Source: Caballeronia sp. SBC1 (GTDB lineage Bacteria > Pseudomonadota > Gammaproteobacteria > Burkholderiales > Burkholderiaceae). From it: a DNA stretch of 64,000 bases. The stretch spans positions 1,116,001 through 1,180,000 of the forward strand of contig NZ_CP049157.1 in NCBI RefSeq assembly GCF_011493005.1, read 5' to 3'. Positions within the stretch are counted from its first letter, which is position 1; the number at the start of each line of letters is the position of its first letter. The notes under the pieces are model-generated. The model saw only the letters and a program-made list of their open reading frames with translations, was not told the DNA's origin and did not search any database. Of this stretch, positions 53,607 to 62,207 are shown one piece after another. The position numbers and the translations under genes were made by a program.

Positions 53607-56600
53607 ATGAAGAAGTTTTTATTGTTTCTAGTATCGCGGCAAGTTTTGGCGCTCACGGTGCTGGTCGTTGTTGGTCTGGTCATCTGGTTTCTTGGCCCCC
53701 TGGTTGCGTTCGGCGGCCTTACGCCGCTCGCCAGTGTTGGGATGCGGGTTCTCACGATTGCCTTGCTGCTGGCTGGACTGCTGCTGTGGCTGGCTGGCCA
53801 GTCGATCAGCATCGTCTTCGTCGCCTTGCTGTGCCTGCTGATATGGTTCGCCGCGCCGTTGCTATCGTTTGGACACGCGCATCCTTTCGAGGGCCAATCC
53901 ACGCGGGCGATGATGATTGCGGCAGTACTCGGCGTATTCGCGATCTACGGGCTCTTCAGGCTCAAGGAACGGCTGCGCGGGGATGCACCGCTGCTAAAGC
54001 AGCTGCTGGAATTCGGCAGCAAGCACGAAACGTCGCCAGCAGCGGAGCAGTTGGAGGAGGTGAGCGGAATCGTCAACGCCGCGCTGGAGAAACTGAAGTC
54101 GATGCGCACGGGCGCACGAGGTCTCAGCCGTCTGTTCCAGGGCAAGCGCTACCTATATGAGTTGCCGTGGTATATCGCGCTCGGCTCGAAGGGCGCGGGA
54201 AAAACCACCGCGATGCTCAACGCCGGTCTGGCGTTCCCTGTGGCCGAGCAGATGCAGCAGGCCGTTGACCAGCTAGCCGCAGGCACTGGCACCGCTCGTG
54301 TCGACTGGTGGCTGACCAACGAAGCGGTACTGATCGACACAGCGGGACGTTACGCTCGGCACGGGCTGACATGCGGCATCAGCAAGATCGACCAACCGCT
54401 CGCGGCGAAACCGGGTGTTGCTGCCGCAGGTAAGACCAAAAGTGAAACCGCTACGCAACCACCGAAACTTGGGGATTCGGGGCAGCCCATTGCGTCAGCA
54501 CAACAAACAGACGCGTCAAAGCCTGAGGACAATGCTGATACCGCCCACGGCCCCACTGATATTGACGCCGCCGAATGGCGCGGCTTTCTGGCGCTGCTGC
54601 GCAAGCACCGCCCGCGTGCGCCGATCAACGGTGCGCTCGTGTCGGTCGATCTGGCCACGCTTACCAACGAGGACGGGTCCACGCGTCTGAGCGAAGCAGC
54701 CGTTCTGCGTACCCGTCTCGCCGAATTGCGTACGGAGTTGGGGATCCGCTTCCCGGTTTATCTGATGATTACCAAGATGGATTGTCTCACCGGTTTCAAC
54801 GAGTATTTCGGCTCGCTGACGTCGGAAGGCCGCTCGCAGACGTGGGGATTCACATTGCCCTATGGCCGTGAAACGGTTGCCAGAGAAAGTTTGCGCGCTC
54901 ACTGCCGGTCGGAGTTGGGTTTGCTCTCGACGCGTTTGGCCACAGGCGTAAACACGCGCCTGCAAGACGAATACGATACCCGGAACCGCAGGAAGCTTTC
55001 AGCGCTGGATCAGGAGTTCGCGGCGCTGATCGGGCCGCTTGCTGCCCTGATCGAGAATGTGTTCCTCGATTCGCGCTACGACGCGACGCAACTCCACGCG
55101 ACGCTGCGCGGCGTGTATTTTACGAGCGCCGCGCAGACGGAAAGCATAGTAGTTGCGGAGCGTCAAACGATCGTGCAGCGCGTGCGCAGCACGTTCAAGA
55201 GCGTGCCTGGTAAGCTAAAGTCCACACCACGCCGCCACAAAAGCTACTTTCTGCAGGATTTGCTGACGAAGGTCGTATTCCCTGAAGCGCATCTAGTTCG
55301 CCCGAACCTGCGTTGGGAGTTCCGTTTTCGATTGGTGCGGATGATCGGTCACGCGCTGGCGATCTTACTGTTTGCGTGGCTATTGAGTGGTATATGGGCA
55401 AGCCTTGGAAACAACCGCACCTACCTCGATGCAATCGAACGCAAGACGCACGCACTGTTAGCCAAGGTCACGCAGCTGTACAAGGCCCCGAAACCAGAGG
55501 CTGTGCCGGACACGCTGTCTGACGCCCAATATCTACCGACCTATCCTGGACTCGATCTGTCGTCCCCAGACAGCACATATCGCTACGGGCTCTACGTCGC
55601 CTCGGACGTAGTCGTCGAAAGCCGCCGCACCTACGACGCGCTCGAAGACAACCTGTTGCTGCCGCAGATCGTACACCGCATGGAAGCGGTTTTGTCCGAC
55701 GCCATCGCCCGCAAGGACTCGGAAACCGCCTACTCTGCATTGCGTGTGTATTTGATGCTGCAGGACAAGTCCAAATATAGCGCCGACGACGTGAAAGGAT
55801 GGGTGCTTTCAGACTGGGCTCACACGGACAGCGCGGCTGTATTCGGTGGCCGCGCCTCCATGATTGAGCATGTCAACGCCCTGTTTTCGGGTGCTCGTGT
55901 CGTGCAGTCACCATTTGTAAGAAACGATGCACTGATCCAGCAGGCTCGGGCCTTCCTCGAAGCGAATAACGCGACCCAGCGGCTTTACGAGCGCGCGAAA
56001 ACCGCGATGCAAAAGGAAGCGCCGGAAGAGTTCACACTCCTGCGTGCTGTGGGTCCACAAGCCGGGACAGTGTTCACACGTGCGAGTGGTGAACCACTCT
56101 CGCACGGCGTGCCGGGCTTGTTCACCTATGACGGCTATCGCAATCTCTTCGACAAACGCCTTCCTGAATTCGTCCAGCTTGCTCGCGACGACGACGCATG
56201 GGTAATGGGTCACAGCCTGCTCGGCGACCCTCAAAAAAAAACGGCTGAGATTGGGAGCCGTGCCGGCATAGGTAACGATCCGCTGACCGAAGAAATCCGC
56301 CGCCAATATCTGATGGAGTACGCGCAACGCTGGGACCTGTTCCTTGGCGACATCCGCACGGTCACCGGCACGAGCCTTGCGTTTAACCTGCAGATCTTGC
56401 GCCGGTTCGCCGCACCCGACTCGCCGCTATCGAGGCTGGCACAGGCAACAGTGAGGGAAACCACCCTCACGCGCACGGCGGTCGTCGACGACAAGTCGTT
56501 TCTCGAAAAGACCGCCGGTCAACTCGGCCAGAAGACGGATCAGGGGCTCGGCATCCGCGCAGAAGAACGCCTGGAACGTGAACTCGTCGACAGCCATTTC

Positions 56601-57806
56601 GCTGCGTTGCGGGAGGTGACGACAGGCACCGCAGAGACACAGGCGACCGCCCAACCGGCGGTGTCGGCCGGTGCGCCGCAACTAAGCACACTCACGAGCC
56701 AACTGAACGATTACTACACAGTATTGACCGTTGCTGACAACGCCCTGACGAACAACAGCATGCCGCCTGCGAGCGATGCCGCTGTGAAGCTCAAGCTGAC
56801 GGCCGACACGCTGCCCGCACCGTTTCGTGAGGTGCTCCGCAATCTCGCGATTCAGGGTTCGCAAGAGGTGAATCAGGGAATCGGACAATTGTTGTCACGC
56901 CAGATGGTGGCGACAATCGGCGATGCGTGCCGGCTCGCCGTTGACGGCAATTATCCATTTTCGCCCGACAGCAGGCAGGACGTGAGCATCGACGACTTCA
57001 CGCGGGTGTTTGCACAAGGCGGTGTGATCGACGATTTCTTCGTCAAGACGCTCGCGCCGTTTGTCGATACGGCCGCGCGACCCTGGCGCTACAAAACCTT
57101 GCCCGGTGCAACTGAACCGGTGCAGGGACCAAATCTAGACTCGTTCGAGCGGGCAAAAGCGATCCGCGATGTGTTCTTCACCGATGTAGGTCAGAAGAAG
57201 CTTGCATGGAAAGCGGAGATCAAGATTCCCGAGCTAGATCCGACGATTACTGGACTCGTGCTCGATATCGACGGTCAGAGCGAGCAATACCAGCATGGAC
57301 CGGACCGACCTTTCGCGGTGACGTGGCCGGGGCCGCGAGGTGGCGCCCACGTGGAGATCACGGCGAACCCGCGAATCCGTCCTGACACATCCACCCTCTC
57401 GACTGATGGACCATGGGCACTGATGCGTCTGCTGAAGAAGGGACGGTTGATCGAAACGGCGACGCCAGGGCGTACGCGCGCCGAGTTCGACTTCGATGGC
57501 CGCAAGGCGGTGCTTGATATCGCAGGCTCGGGCAGCGTGGCCAATCCGCTTACGAGCAAAGTGCTGACATCGTTTCAATGCCCAAGCTCGATGCCAACGT
57601 TCAACTTGCCTGATAGTGGACCACCCGTCGGGTTGCCCTCGGCGCTGCCTGCAATGCAAACGCAAGCGGAACCCGCGCCAAAGGCACCACGCATCGACAG
57701 AGCGCCAGAATTAGTCGAGCAAGCACCACAGCAGAGTGCACCGCAACCGGCGAAACCAAAGGCAAAGGAAGCGCCATCGCATGACGACTGGGCACGAGCT
57801 AGTTAG
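53607..57806 (+). CDS. tssM: T6SS membrane protein TssM (IcmF)
   Basis: 1399 aa from the ATG at 53607; upstream in-frame codons overlap tssL and are not typical. N-terminal membrane segments (residues about 1-85), a Walker A motif GSKGAGKTTAML near residue 193, then a third membrane segment near residue 585 (FRLVRMIGHALAILLFAWLL, in part) and a long periplasmic domain. A Lys/Thr/Gln-rich, probably disordered insertion (KTKSETATQPPKLGDSGQ) follows the GTPase-like core start. TssM links TssL to TssJ across the periplasm. A Pro/Ala/Lys-rich tail ends the protein. Apparently intact. Confidence 0.93.
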   Translation: MKKFLLFLVSRQVLALTVLVVVGLVIWFLGPLVAFGGLTPLASVGMRVLTIALLLAGLLLWLAGQSISIVFVALLCLLIWFAAPLLSFGHAHPFEGQSTRAMMIAAVLGVFAIYGLFRLKERLRGDAPLLKQLLEFGSKHETSPAAEQLEEVSGIVNAALEKLKSMRTGARGLSRLFQGKRYLYELPWYIALGSKGAGKTTAMLNAGLAFPVAEQMQQAVDQLAAGTGTARVDWWLTNEAVLIDTAGRYARHGLTCGISKIDQPLAAKPGVAAAGKTKSETATQPPKLGDSGQPIASAQQTDASKPEDNADTAHGPTDIDAAEWRGFLALLRKHRPRAPINGALVSVDLATLTNEDGSTRLSEAAVLRTRLAELRTELGIRFPVYLMITKMDCLTGFNEYFGSLTSEGRSQTWGFTLPYGRETVARESLRAHCRSELGLLSTRLATGVNTRLQDEYDTRNRRKLSALDQEFAALIGPLAALIENVFLDSRYDATQLHATLRGVYFTSAAQTESIVVAERQTIVQRVRSTFKSVPGKLKSTPRRHKSYFLQDLLTKVVFPEAHLVRPNLRWEFRFRLVRMIGHALAILLFAWLLSGIWASLGNNRTYLDAIERKTHALLAKVTQLYKAPKPEAVPDTLSDAQYLPTYPGLDLSSPDSTYRYGLYVASDVVVESRRTYDALEDNLLLPQIVHRMEAVLSDAIARKDSETAYSALRVYLMLQDKSKYSADDVKGWVLSDWAHTDSAAVFGGRASMIEHVNALFSGARVVQSPFVRNDALIQQARAFLEANNATQRLYERAKTAMQKEAPEEFTLLRAVGPQAGTVFTRASGEPLSHGVPGLFTYDGYRNLFDKRLPEFVQLARDDDAWVMGHSLLGDPQKKTAEIGSRAGIGNDPLTEEIRRQYLMEYAQRWDLFLGDIRTVTGTSLAFNLQILRRFAAPDSPLSRLAQATVRETTLTRTAVVDDKSFLEKTAGQLGQKTDQGLGIRAEERLERELVDSHFAALREVTTGTAETQATAQPAVSAGAPQLSTLTSQLNDYYTVLTVADNALTNNSMPPASDAAVKLKLTADTLPAPFREVLRNLAIQGSQEVNQGIGQLLSRQMVATIGDACRLAVDGNYPFSPDSRQDVSIDDFTRVFAQGGVIDDFFVKTLAPFVDTAARPWRYKTLPGATEPVQGPNLDSFERAKAIRDVFFTDVGQKKLAWKAEIKIPELDPTITGLVLDIDGQSEQYQHGPDRPFAVTWPGPRGGAHVEITANPRIRPDTSTLSTDGPWALMRLLKKGRLIETATPGRTRAEFDFDGRKAVLDIAGSGSVANPLTSKVLTSFQCPSSMPTFNLPDSGPPVGLPSALPAMQTQAEPAPKAPRIDRAPELVEQAPQQSAPQPAKPKAKEAPSHDDWARAS

Positions 57807-57898
57807 GCCGCTGCCGAAGCGAAGGCCGAGGCCAAGTTGAGAAAGGCCTCGGTGCGGGAGTAACCAAGCATCAGATTGCGGTTCCCCAAAAGTGCAAA

Positions 57899-58543
57899 CT
57901 AAAGTTGCGTTTGCGTGAAAGGAATTTTCGGTGGAGCAAGTTGACGAAGGAGCCGCAGATGAACATCAAGGTTTACTTTCTTGAGGTGATTCACCGTCAT
58001 TCTTCCTCCAGCTATCAGCGCTGGCTCGAAGCCGTAAACTTCAGTAGAGTTCAAAGAACCCAAGGTCTTGATAGCCTGCGCAAACAACGACTTTCTGCCT
58101 TGATCCTTTAGATCGCATTCCGTACGTTGAAGGCCAGCAAAGAAAATACCAATCTCTTGTTCTGGATCATCAAGCTTGCTACGGACGTCTTGTTCCATCG
58201 CGACAATTGCATGCACCGCACACGCGATGGTCACCTTCGGGCCAGTCCGTTCGCCCCATAGAAAGAGATCACCGAATCCCGTCCTTGCAATGACGTGGTA
58301 CCTATCAATTTCCTCGAAAGGGGTATCTTCAAGCCAAATATCTGCCAGGTCCTCATAGCTGTCCGGATCAACGGTCCAAAACAGACCCTCCGCATAGCAG
58401 CTCCAACCAAAGTTGCGCCAGTGATCGAGAAGCTTATCCGGGAGAACACCTTTGAACTTCCGAAGACTCTCCTCCGGCACGGGCACCGAGGATGTGGCTG
58501 TACCAAACTGCTCTTCGAACATCTCAAAAAACGAATCTTTCAT
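57899..58543 (-). CDS. Tdi-like immunity protein (GAD-like and DUF1851 domains)
   Basis: 214 aa from the ATG at 58543, which overlaps the toxin stop by four bases (ATGA) with AAAGGA upstream. The N-terminal part is GAD-like (KFKGVLPDKLLDHWRNFGW, then YAEGLFWTVDPDSYEDLADIW) and the end HLKKVNLDVHLRLLRQLAPP resembles DUF1851. This combination is that of Tdi proteins, cytoplasmic immunity partners of Tde DNase effectors of Agrobacterium. Direct position after a Tde-like toxin supports the call. No signal peptide. Confidence 0.85.
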   Translation of the reverse strand: MKDSFFEMFEEQFGTATSSVPVPEESLRKFKGVLPDKLLDHWRNFGWSCYAEGLFWTVDPDSYEDLADIWLEDTPFEEIDRYHVIARTGFGDLFLWGERTGPKVTIACAVHAIVAMEQDVRSKLDDPEQEIGIFFAGLQRTECDLKDQGRKSLFAQAIKTLGSLNSTEVYGFEPALIAGGRMTVNHLKKVNLDVHLRLLRQLAPPKIPFTQTQL

Positions 58544-59613
58544 CGTATTCCTTTGCCGCGGCATAGTTCGAGTTTCACATTCAGAGGAGCATCTCCCTTA
58601 CCGTTGGTGATGGCATTTTTTGCAACTTTCTCTATGGAGTCCAATCGGCCTTTCTGGTTCCAGCTTGCCCCAATGGAGGAATTTATCCCAGTATCGCCCA
58701 TCTTGGTCGGGTTCGGGTTTGCCCAGCCACCTGCCACCATATCGGGTTCGTGAAGCGCCGCCATCTTATCCATCAAGATTCCTGTCTTTTCGATAGCGAG
58801 CGGCAACGCTTGAGCCGCTTGGGTTCCGTTCTGTACTAGGCCGCGGAAGATGCTTCGTCGGAGTTGTCCTGCGAAGCGATCTCGGAATGCCTCCTGCATC
58901 TCGTTGGCAACAGGATTTCTCCCGACTGCACTATATGCGTCGCGCGCAGCTGTGAATTCGTTTGCGGTCAACCTGTTGATCGCCTCTTCTTGACCGCGCA
59001 GTTGCTTTGCATATTCTCTTAGATACGAGCGCTGTTCGGAGGACGACAGACCCTTGAAGCCAGTCTTATTGTATGGATGAAAGCACGGTACCTTCTGCTT
59101 GGGTAATTTTTTCGGCCCTAATACCTTCGCACCTTCGGTCGCCTCCTTCTCCGCCGCATGTTCCGCCTGCTTGGCCTCCTGTTCTACAACCTGTTTCGCT
59201 TCCAACCTGGTCAGTTGCTTGGTTTCCTGCTTTGCAACGCCTTTCGCATCCAGCTCCGCAGCTTCTCTTGCCGCGAGCTTCGCCGCACCCTTGACACCGA
59301 ACTCTGTCACTTTCCCGACAGTTCCCACCCCGGGCACTAGGTCGAGCGCAGCCGCGCCTCCTGAAATCGCCGCCTGCGAGAGATCGCCTTCTGCGGTGTA
59401 CACGATCGCATTGGCACCGTCAAAGACCGCGCCAAGTTCCGGAATTGCCCCCAACGCATCTAATCCGCCATGCACCCAACCGCTCGCAGCACTCCACCAA
59501 CTCGTCTCTGCTACCGCCTCGGCGGAAGCCGCAGAATTAGCGGCCACTGCCGACGCCGTGGACTTGGCGACCGCTCCTTGAAGCCGCCCAATCGTATTAC
59601 CCTGATCGCTCAT
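58540..59613 (-). CDS. Tde-like T6SS DNase effector (Ntox15/polymorphic toxin type 15)
   Basis: 357 aa. Residues 1-110 form a small-residue-rich N-terminal region (ALGAIPELGAVFDGANAIVY, TAEGDLSQAAISGG) common in polymorphic toxins; 110-165 is an Ala/Lys/Glu-rich likely coiled coil; 177-357 is the Ntox15 toxin, with CFHPYNKTGFKGLS, YAKQLRGQEEAINRLTANEF and HEPDMVAGG holding the catalytic HxxD pair (His288, Asp291). Tde1 of Agrobacterium is a DNase of this family that needs the HxxD motif. No frameshift is seen, so it may be active. Its delivery adaptor (DUF4123/Tap) is not beside it. Confidence 0.86.
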   Translation of the reverse strand: MSDQGNTIGRLQGAVAKSTASAVAANSAASAEAVAETSWWSAASGWVHGGLDALGAIPELGAVFDGANAIVYTAEGDLSQAAISGGAAALDLVPGVGTVGKVTEFGVKGAAKLAAREAAELDAKGVAKQETKQLTRLEAKQVVEQEAKQAEHAAEKEATEGAKVLGPKKLPKQKVPCFHPYNKTGFKGLSSSEQRSYLREYAKQLRGQEEAINRLTANEFTAARDAYSAVGRNPVANEMQEAFRDRFAGQLRRSIFRGLVQNGTQAAQALPLAIEKTGILMDKMAALHEPDMVAGGWANPNPTKMGDTGINSSIGASWNQKGRLDSIEKVAKNAITNGKGDAPLNVKLELCRGKGIR

Positions 59614-59625
59614 TGAACGGCCGCC

Positions 59626-60534
59626 CTATTTAATTTTCATCTGCTCGCGCACTTGCGCGGGCGAGTCGGGCGGAAACTTCGCGCCTTTTTCCATCATCAG
59701 GGCGCGAAGCTCTTCGTACTTGCGAAGGAGCGCTTGCCCTTCTGGCGCTGCGCCCTGAGGAGGAGGTGTTGTCTCGGTTACGACGGGTTTTCCATCGTTG
59801 TCGAGGGTGTAGTTGGACACTATTGCTTGCTTTGCGTTAGCTTGCAGATCGTCAATTGACACCTGCACGCCATAAGCCACACTTGCGCCGTTCATCGTGA
59901 ATGCCGTAACGTCTGCTCCGTGCTGTATGAGGTAAATCGCGATGTCTGGGTGGTTGCTGACTATGGAGTCTCCCAATGCGGTGGCGTGAATGCTATCTCG
60001 GTGATTCACATCAGCGCCCCGATCAACCAGCAGACGTACCACGGGGAACGGTTCTTCGCCGCTACCAACCGCCTGTTGCATGAGCGAGGTTCCATCTCGA
60101 TTTTGATAATCTGGCGAGAGGCCTCCGTCGAGCAACGCAGCAAGCAACGTCGGATCTGTTCTTTTGAGCGCGACAGTAAGCGGCGTTCCCATTCCATCCA
60201 CATCCTGCTTGTCGGGATTTGACCCGAGCCGGGTTAGCACCGTCACTGCCGGATACTGGTTTTTCATAATCGCGTACCACATGAGCGTCATGTGGTCGCG
60301 ACCCGGCTTGTCGATTTCCAGTCCTCCAACCGCAGCCCTCAGTTCAGCAATGTCTCCGCGATCGATCGCCGCCGCCGCCGTCAGATACTGCCCGCTGAAA
60401 TAGCGCCACGCGTATTTGTCTACCATCTTGCATCCCGTCAAAGTAAAGGTCAAAGCGAGTGCGAGCGCGATCAAAATTGAGAGGTGATGCGGCGCAGATC
60501 TCGCATCCTGTCCGCAGAAATGGTCGCTAGCCAT
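59626..60534 (-). CDS. Ankyrin-repeat lipoprotein, putative T6SS lipase immunity (copy 3)
   Basis: 302 aa. Signal sequence with lipobox LTFTLTGCKM, so an envelope lipoprotein. About four ankyrin repeats follow: DHMTLMWYAIMKNQYPAVTV, GTPLTVALKRTDPTLLAALL, GTSLMQQAVGSGEEPFPVVR and ATALGDSIVSNHPDIAIYLI. The end, PDSPAQVREQMKIK, is shared by all three copies. Ankyrin immunity proteins against T6SS phospholipases (Tli of Enterobacter cloacae) are known. The start lies eight bases inside the preceding lipase fragment, suggesting coupling. Its N-terminal half is nearly identical to copy 1. Confidence 0.8.
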   Translation of the reverse strand: MASDHFCGQDARSAPHHLSILIALALALTFTLTGCKMVDKYAWRYFSGQYLTAAAAIDRGDIAELRAAVGGLEIDKPGRDHMTLMWYAIMKNQYPAVTVLTRLGSNPDKQDVDGMGTPLTVALKRTDPTLLAALLDGGLSPDYQNRDGTSLMQQAVGSGEEPFPVVRLLVDRGADVNHRDSIHATALGDSIVSNHPDIAIYLIQHGADVTAFTMNGASVAYGVQVSIDDLQANAKQAIVSNYTLDNDGKPVVTETTPPPQGAAPEGQALLRKYEELRALMMEKGAKFPPDSPAQVREQMKIK

Positions 60535-60892
60535 GAGTCAATGCCTCTGTCAACTTCGTGTCAGCGTGCCTTGTTTGCGCCTCAATGCCGTCGATCACCT
60601 GGTCCATGCCATGACGGTTCGGCGTGTTGCCGTGACCGGGCACGGTGTAGGAAGTGCCTACCGCCCTAGGCACCGAGGTCAGTACCTCTTTATCAGCGTG
60701 AATGGCCCTAATAACGGAAGTGGCAGGTGTGTTGCCATAACGAGCTGTCGTGGCCGCGTTCAATCCTGCTGCGTTATACGTAGTTGCCGGCAGCCCGCTA
60801 GAGCGTGACGCCGCCGATCCCATACGACCACTGAACCGAGATCTCGCGATTTCAATGCTCATACCCGAATGAAAACGTGCCCGATCACTCAT
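60527..60892 (-). pseudogene. Lipase effector C-terminal fragment without nucleophile (copy 3)
   Basis: 121 aa. After a 20-residue leader (MSDRARFHSGMSIEIARSRF) it matches the last 100 residues of the lipase effector of copy 1: GSAASRSSGLPATTYNAAGL, VPGHGNTPNRHGMDQVIDGI. The GHSLGGG elbow of copy 1 is RSRFSGR here, so the catalytic serine is absent, and an internal segment of about eight residues is missing after LTSV. The reading frame is kept, perhaps because it couples translation to the ankyrin gene. It cannot be a working lipase. Confidence 0.78.
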
Positions 60893-60904
60893 CGAACGGC
60901 CGCC

Positions 60905-61810
60905 CTATTTAATTTTCATCTGCTCGCGCACTTGCGCGGGTGAGTCGGGCGGAAACTGCGCGCCTTTTGCAATCATCAGGGCGCGAAGCTCTTCGTACTT
61001 GCGAAGGAGCGCTTGCCCTTCTGGCGTTGCGCCTTGAGGCGGAGGTGTCGTCTCGGATACCACCGGATGGCCGTTCTTATCGAGGGTGTAGTCGGACACC
61101 GTGGCCTGGTTTGCTTTGGGTTGTAGGCCGTCAATCGACATCTGCACGCCGAAAGCGGAGCTGGAACCATTCGTTGCGCGCGCGTTAACATCTGCGCCGT
61201 GCTCTACCAAAAATATGCCGACGTCAGGATTGTCGCTGGTGATCGCCGCATCGAGCGCTGTTGCGCCGATGCTGTCGCGAAGATTCACATTGGCTCCTCG
61301 CGCGACCAACACTTGCACCACAGCCAGCGGTTCTTCCCCCCGCATCGCCCACTGCAAGGGAGTGGTGTCTTCTGAACCCTCGGGATTCGGCGACAGCCCG
61401 CCGTCGAGCATGGCGGCTAACAGTCGCGGATCTTTTCTTGTCAGCGCGACGTAAAAAGGTGTCCCTAGACCTTCTGCACCCTGTGCCTTCGGATTTGAGC
61501 CGAGTTGGATTAAAGCGGTCACTGCACCATACTGATTCTTCACAATCGCGTACCACAGCAACGTCATGTGATCACGGCCAGGTGCGTCGATGTCCAGATT
61601 TCTTGCTGTAGCCTTCAGCTCAGCCGTGTCGCCACGATCAATGGCCTCCGCTGCCGTCAGATACGGACCGCTAAAGTATCGCCACGCGTGTTTATCTGCC
61701 ATCTTGCATCCTGTGAGTGTTAGGGCCAACGCGAGTGCTAGGGTCAGCAAAAACCGGAGAGCTCTTGGCGCAGCACTTACGCCGTATTCGCACGATAGGT
61801 TGTCAGCCAT
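60905..61810 (-). CDS. Ankyrin-repeat lipoprotein, putative T6SS lipase immunity (copy 2)
   Basis: 301 aa with lipobox LALTLTGCKM. The ankyrin core has DHMTLLWYAIVKNQYGAVTA, GTPFYVALTRKDPRLLAAML and ATALDAAITSDNPDVGIFLV. This copy differs most from the other two in repeats two and three (for example GLSPNPEGSEDTTPLQWAM where the others have GLSPDYQNRDGTSLMQQA), which would fit a changed toxin specificity. The C-terminal 60 residues are almost the same as in copy 3. Starts eight bases inside the preceding lipase fragment. Confidence 0.8.
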   Translation of the reverse strand: MADNLSCEYGVSAAPRALRFLLTLALALALTLTGCKMADKHAWRYFSGPYLTAAEAIDRGDTAELKATARNLDIDAPGRDHMTLLWYAIVKNQYGAVTALIQLGSNPKAQGAEGLGTPFYVALTRKDPRLLAAMLDGGLSPNPEGSEDTTPLQWAMRGEEPLAVVQVLVARGANVNLRDSIGATALDAAITSDNPDVGIFLVEHGADVNARATNGSSSAFGVQMSIDGLQPKANQATVSDYTLDKNGHPVVSETTPPPQGATPEGQALLRKYEELRALMIAKGAQFPPDSPAQVREQMKIK

Positions 61811-62195
61811 GTGTTAATGCCGTTGTTAAGATCGCCTCGTCCTGCTTCTTCTGCGCCTCGATGCCGTCGATCACTTGGTCCATACTGTGACGGCTAAGCG
61901 CGTTGCCGTGACCGGGCACGGTGTACGAAGTGCCAACGGCCGTGGGCATCTTGCCCTTCAGACTGCTTTCCTGCACCGAGGTCAGAACCTCTTTGTCGAC
62001 GTGAATTGCGTTAATAGCGGAAGCGACCGGTGTGCCGCCATAGCGAGCCACCGTGGCCGGGTTTAATCCTGCGGCGTTATACGTAGTTGCCGGCAGCCCA
62101 CTAGCGCGTGACGCCGCTGATCCCATACCACCACTGAACTGACATCTCGCGATTTCAATGCCCATTACTAAATGAAAAAGCGTCTGATCACTCAT
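61803..62195 (-). pseudogene. Lipase effector C-terminal fragment without nucleophile (copy 2)
   Basis: 130 aa with leader MSDQTLFHLVMGIEIARCQF, then GSAASRASGLPATTYNAAGL, VQESSLKGKMPTAVGTSYTV and HSMDQVIDGIEAQKKQDEAI, matching the end of the copy 1 lipase. The nucleophile elbow is RCQFSGG in place of GHSLGGG. Its leader shares the MSD(Q/R)...GIEIAR pattern with copy 3, so both copies stem from one fusion that was later duplicated. Confidence 0.78.
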
Positions 62196-62207
62196 CGAAA
62201 GGGCGCT

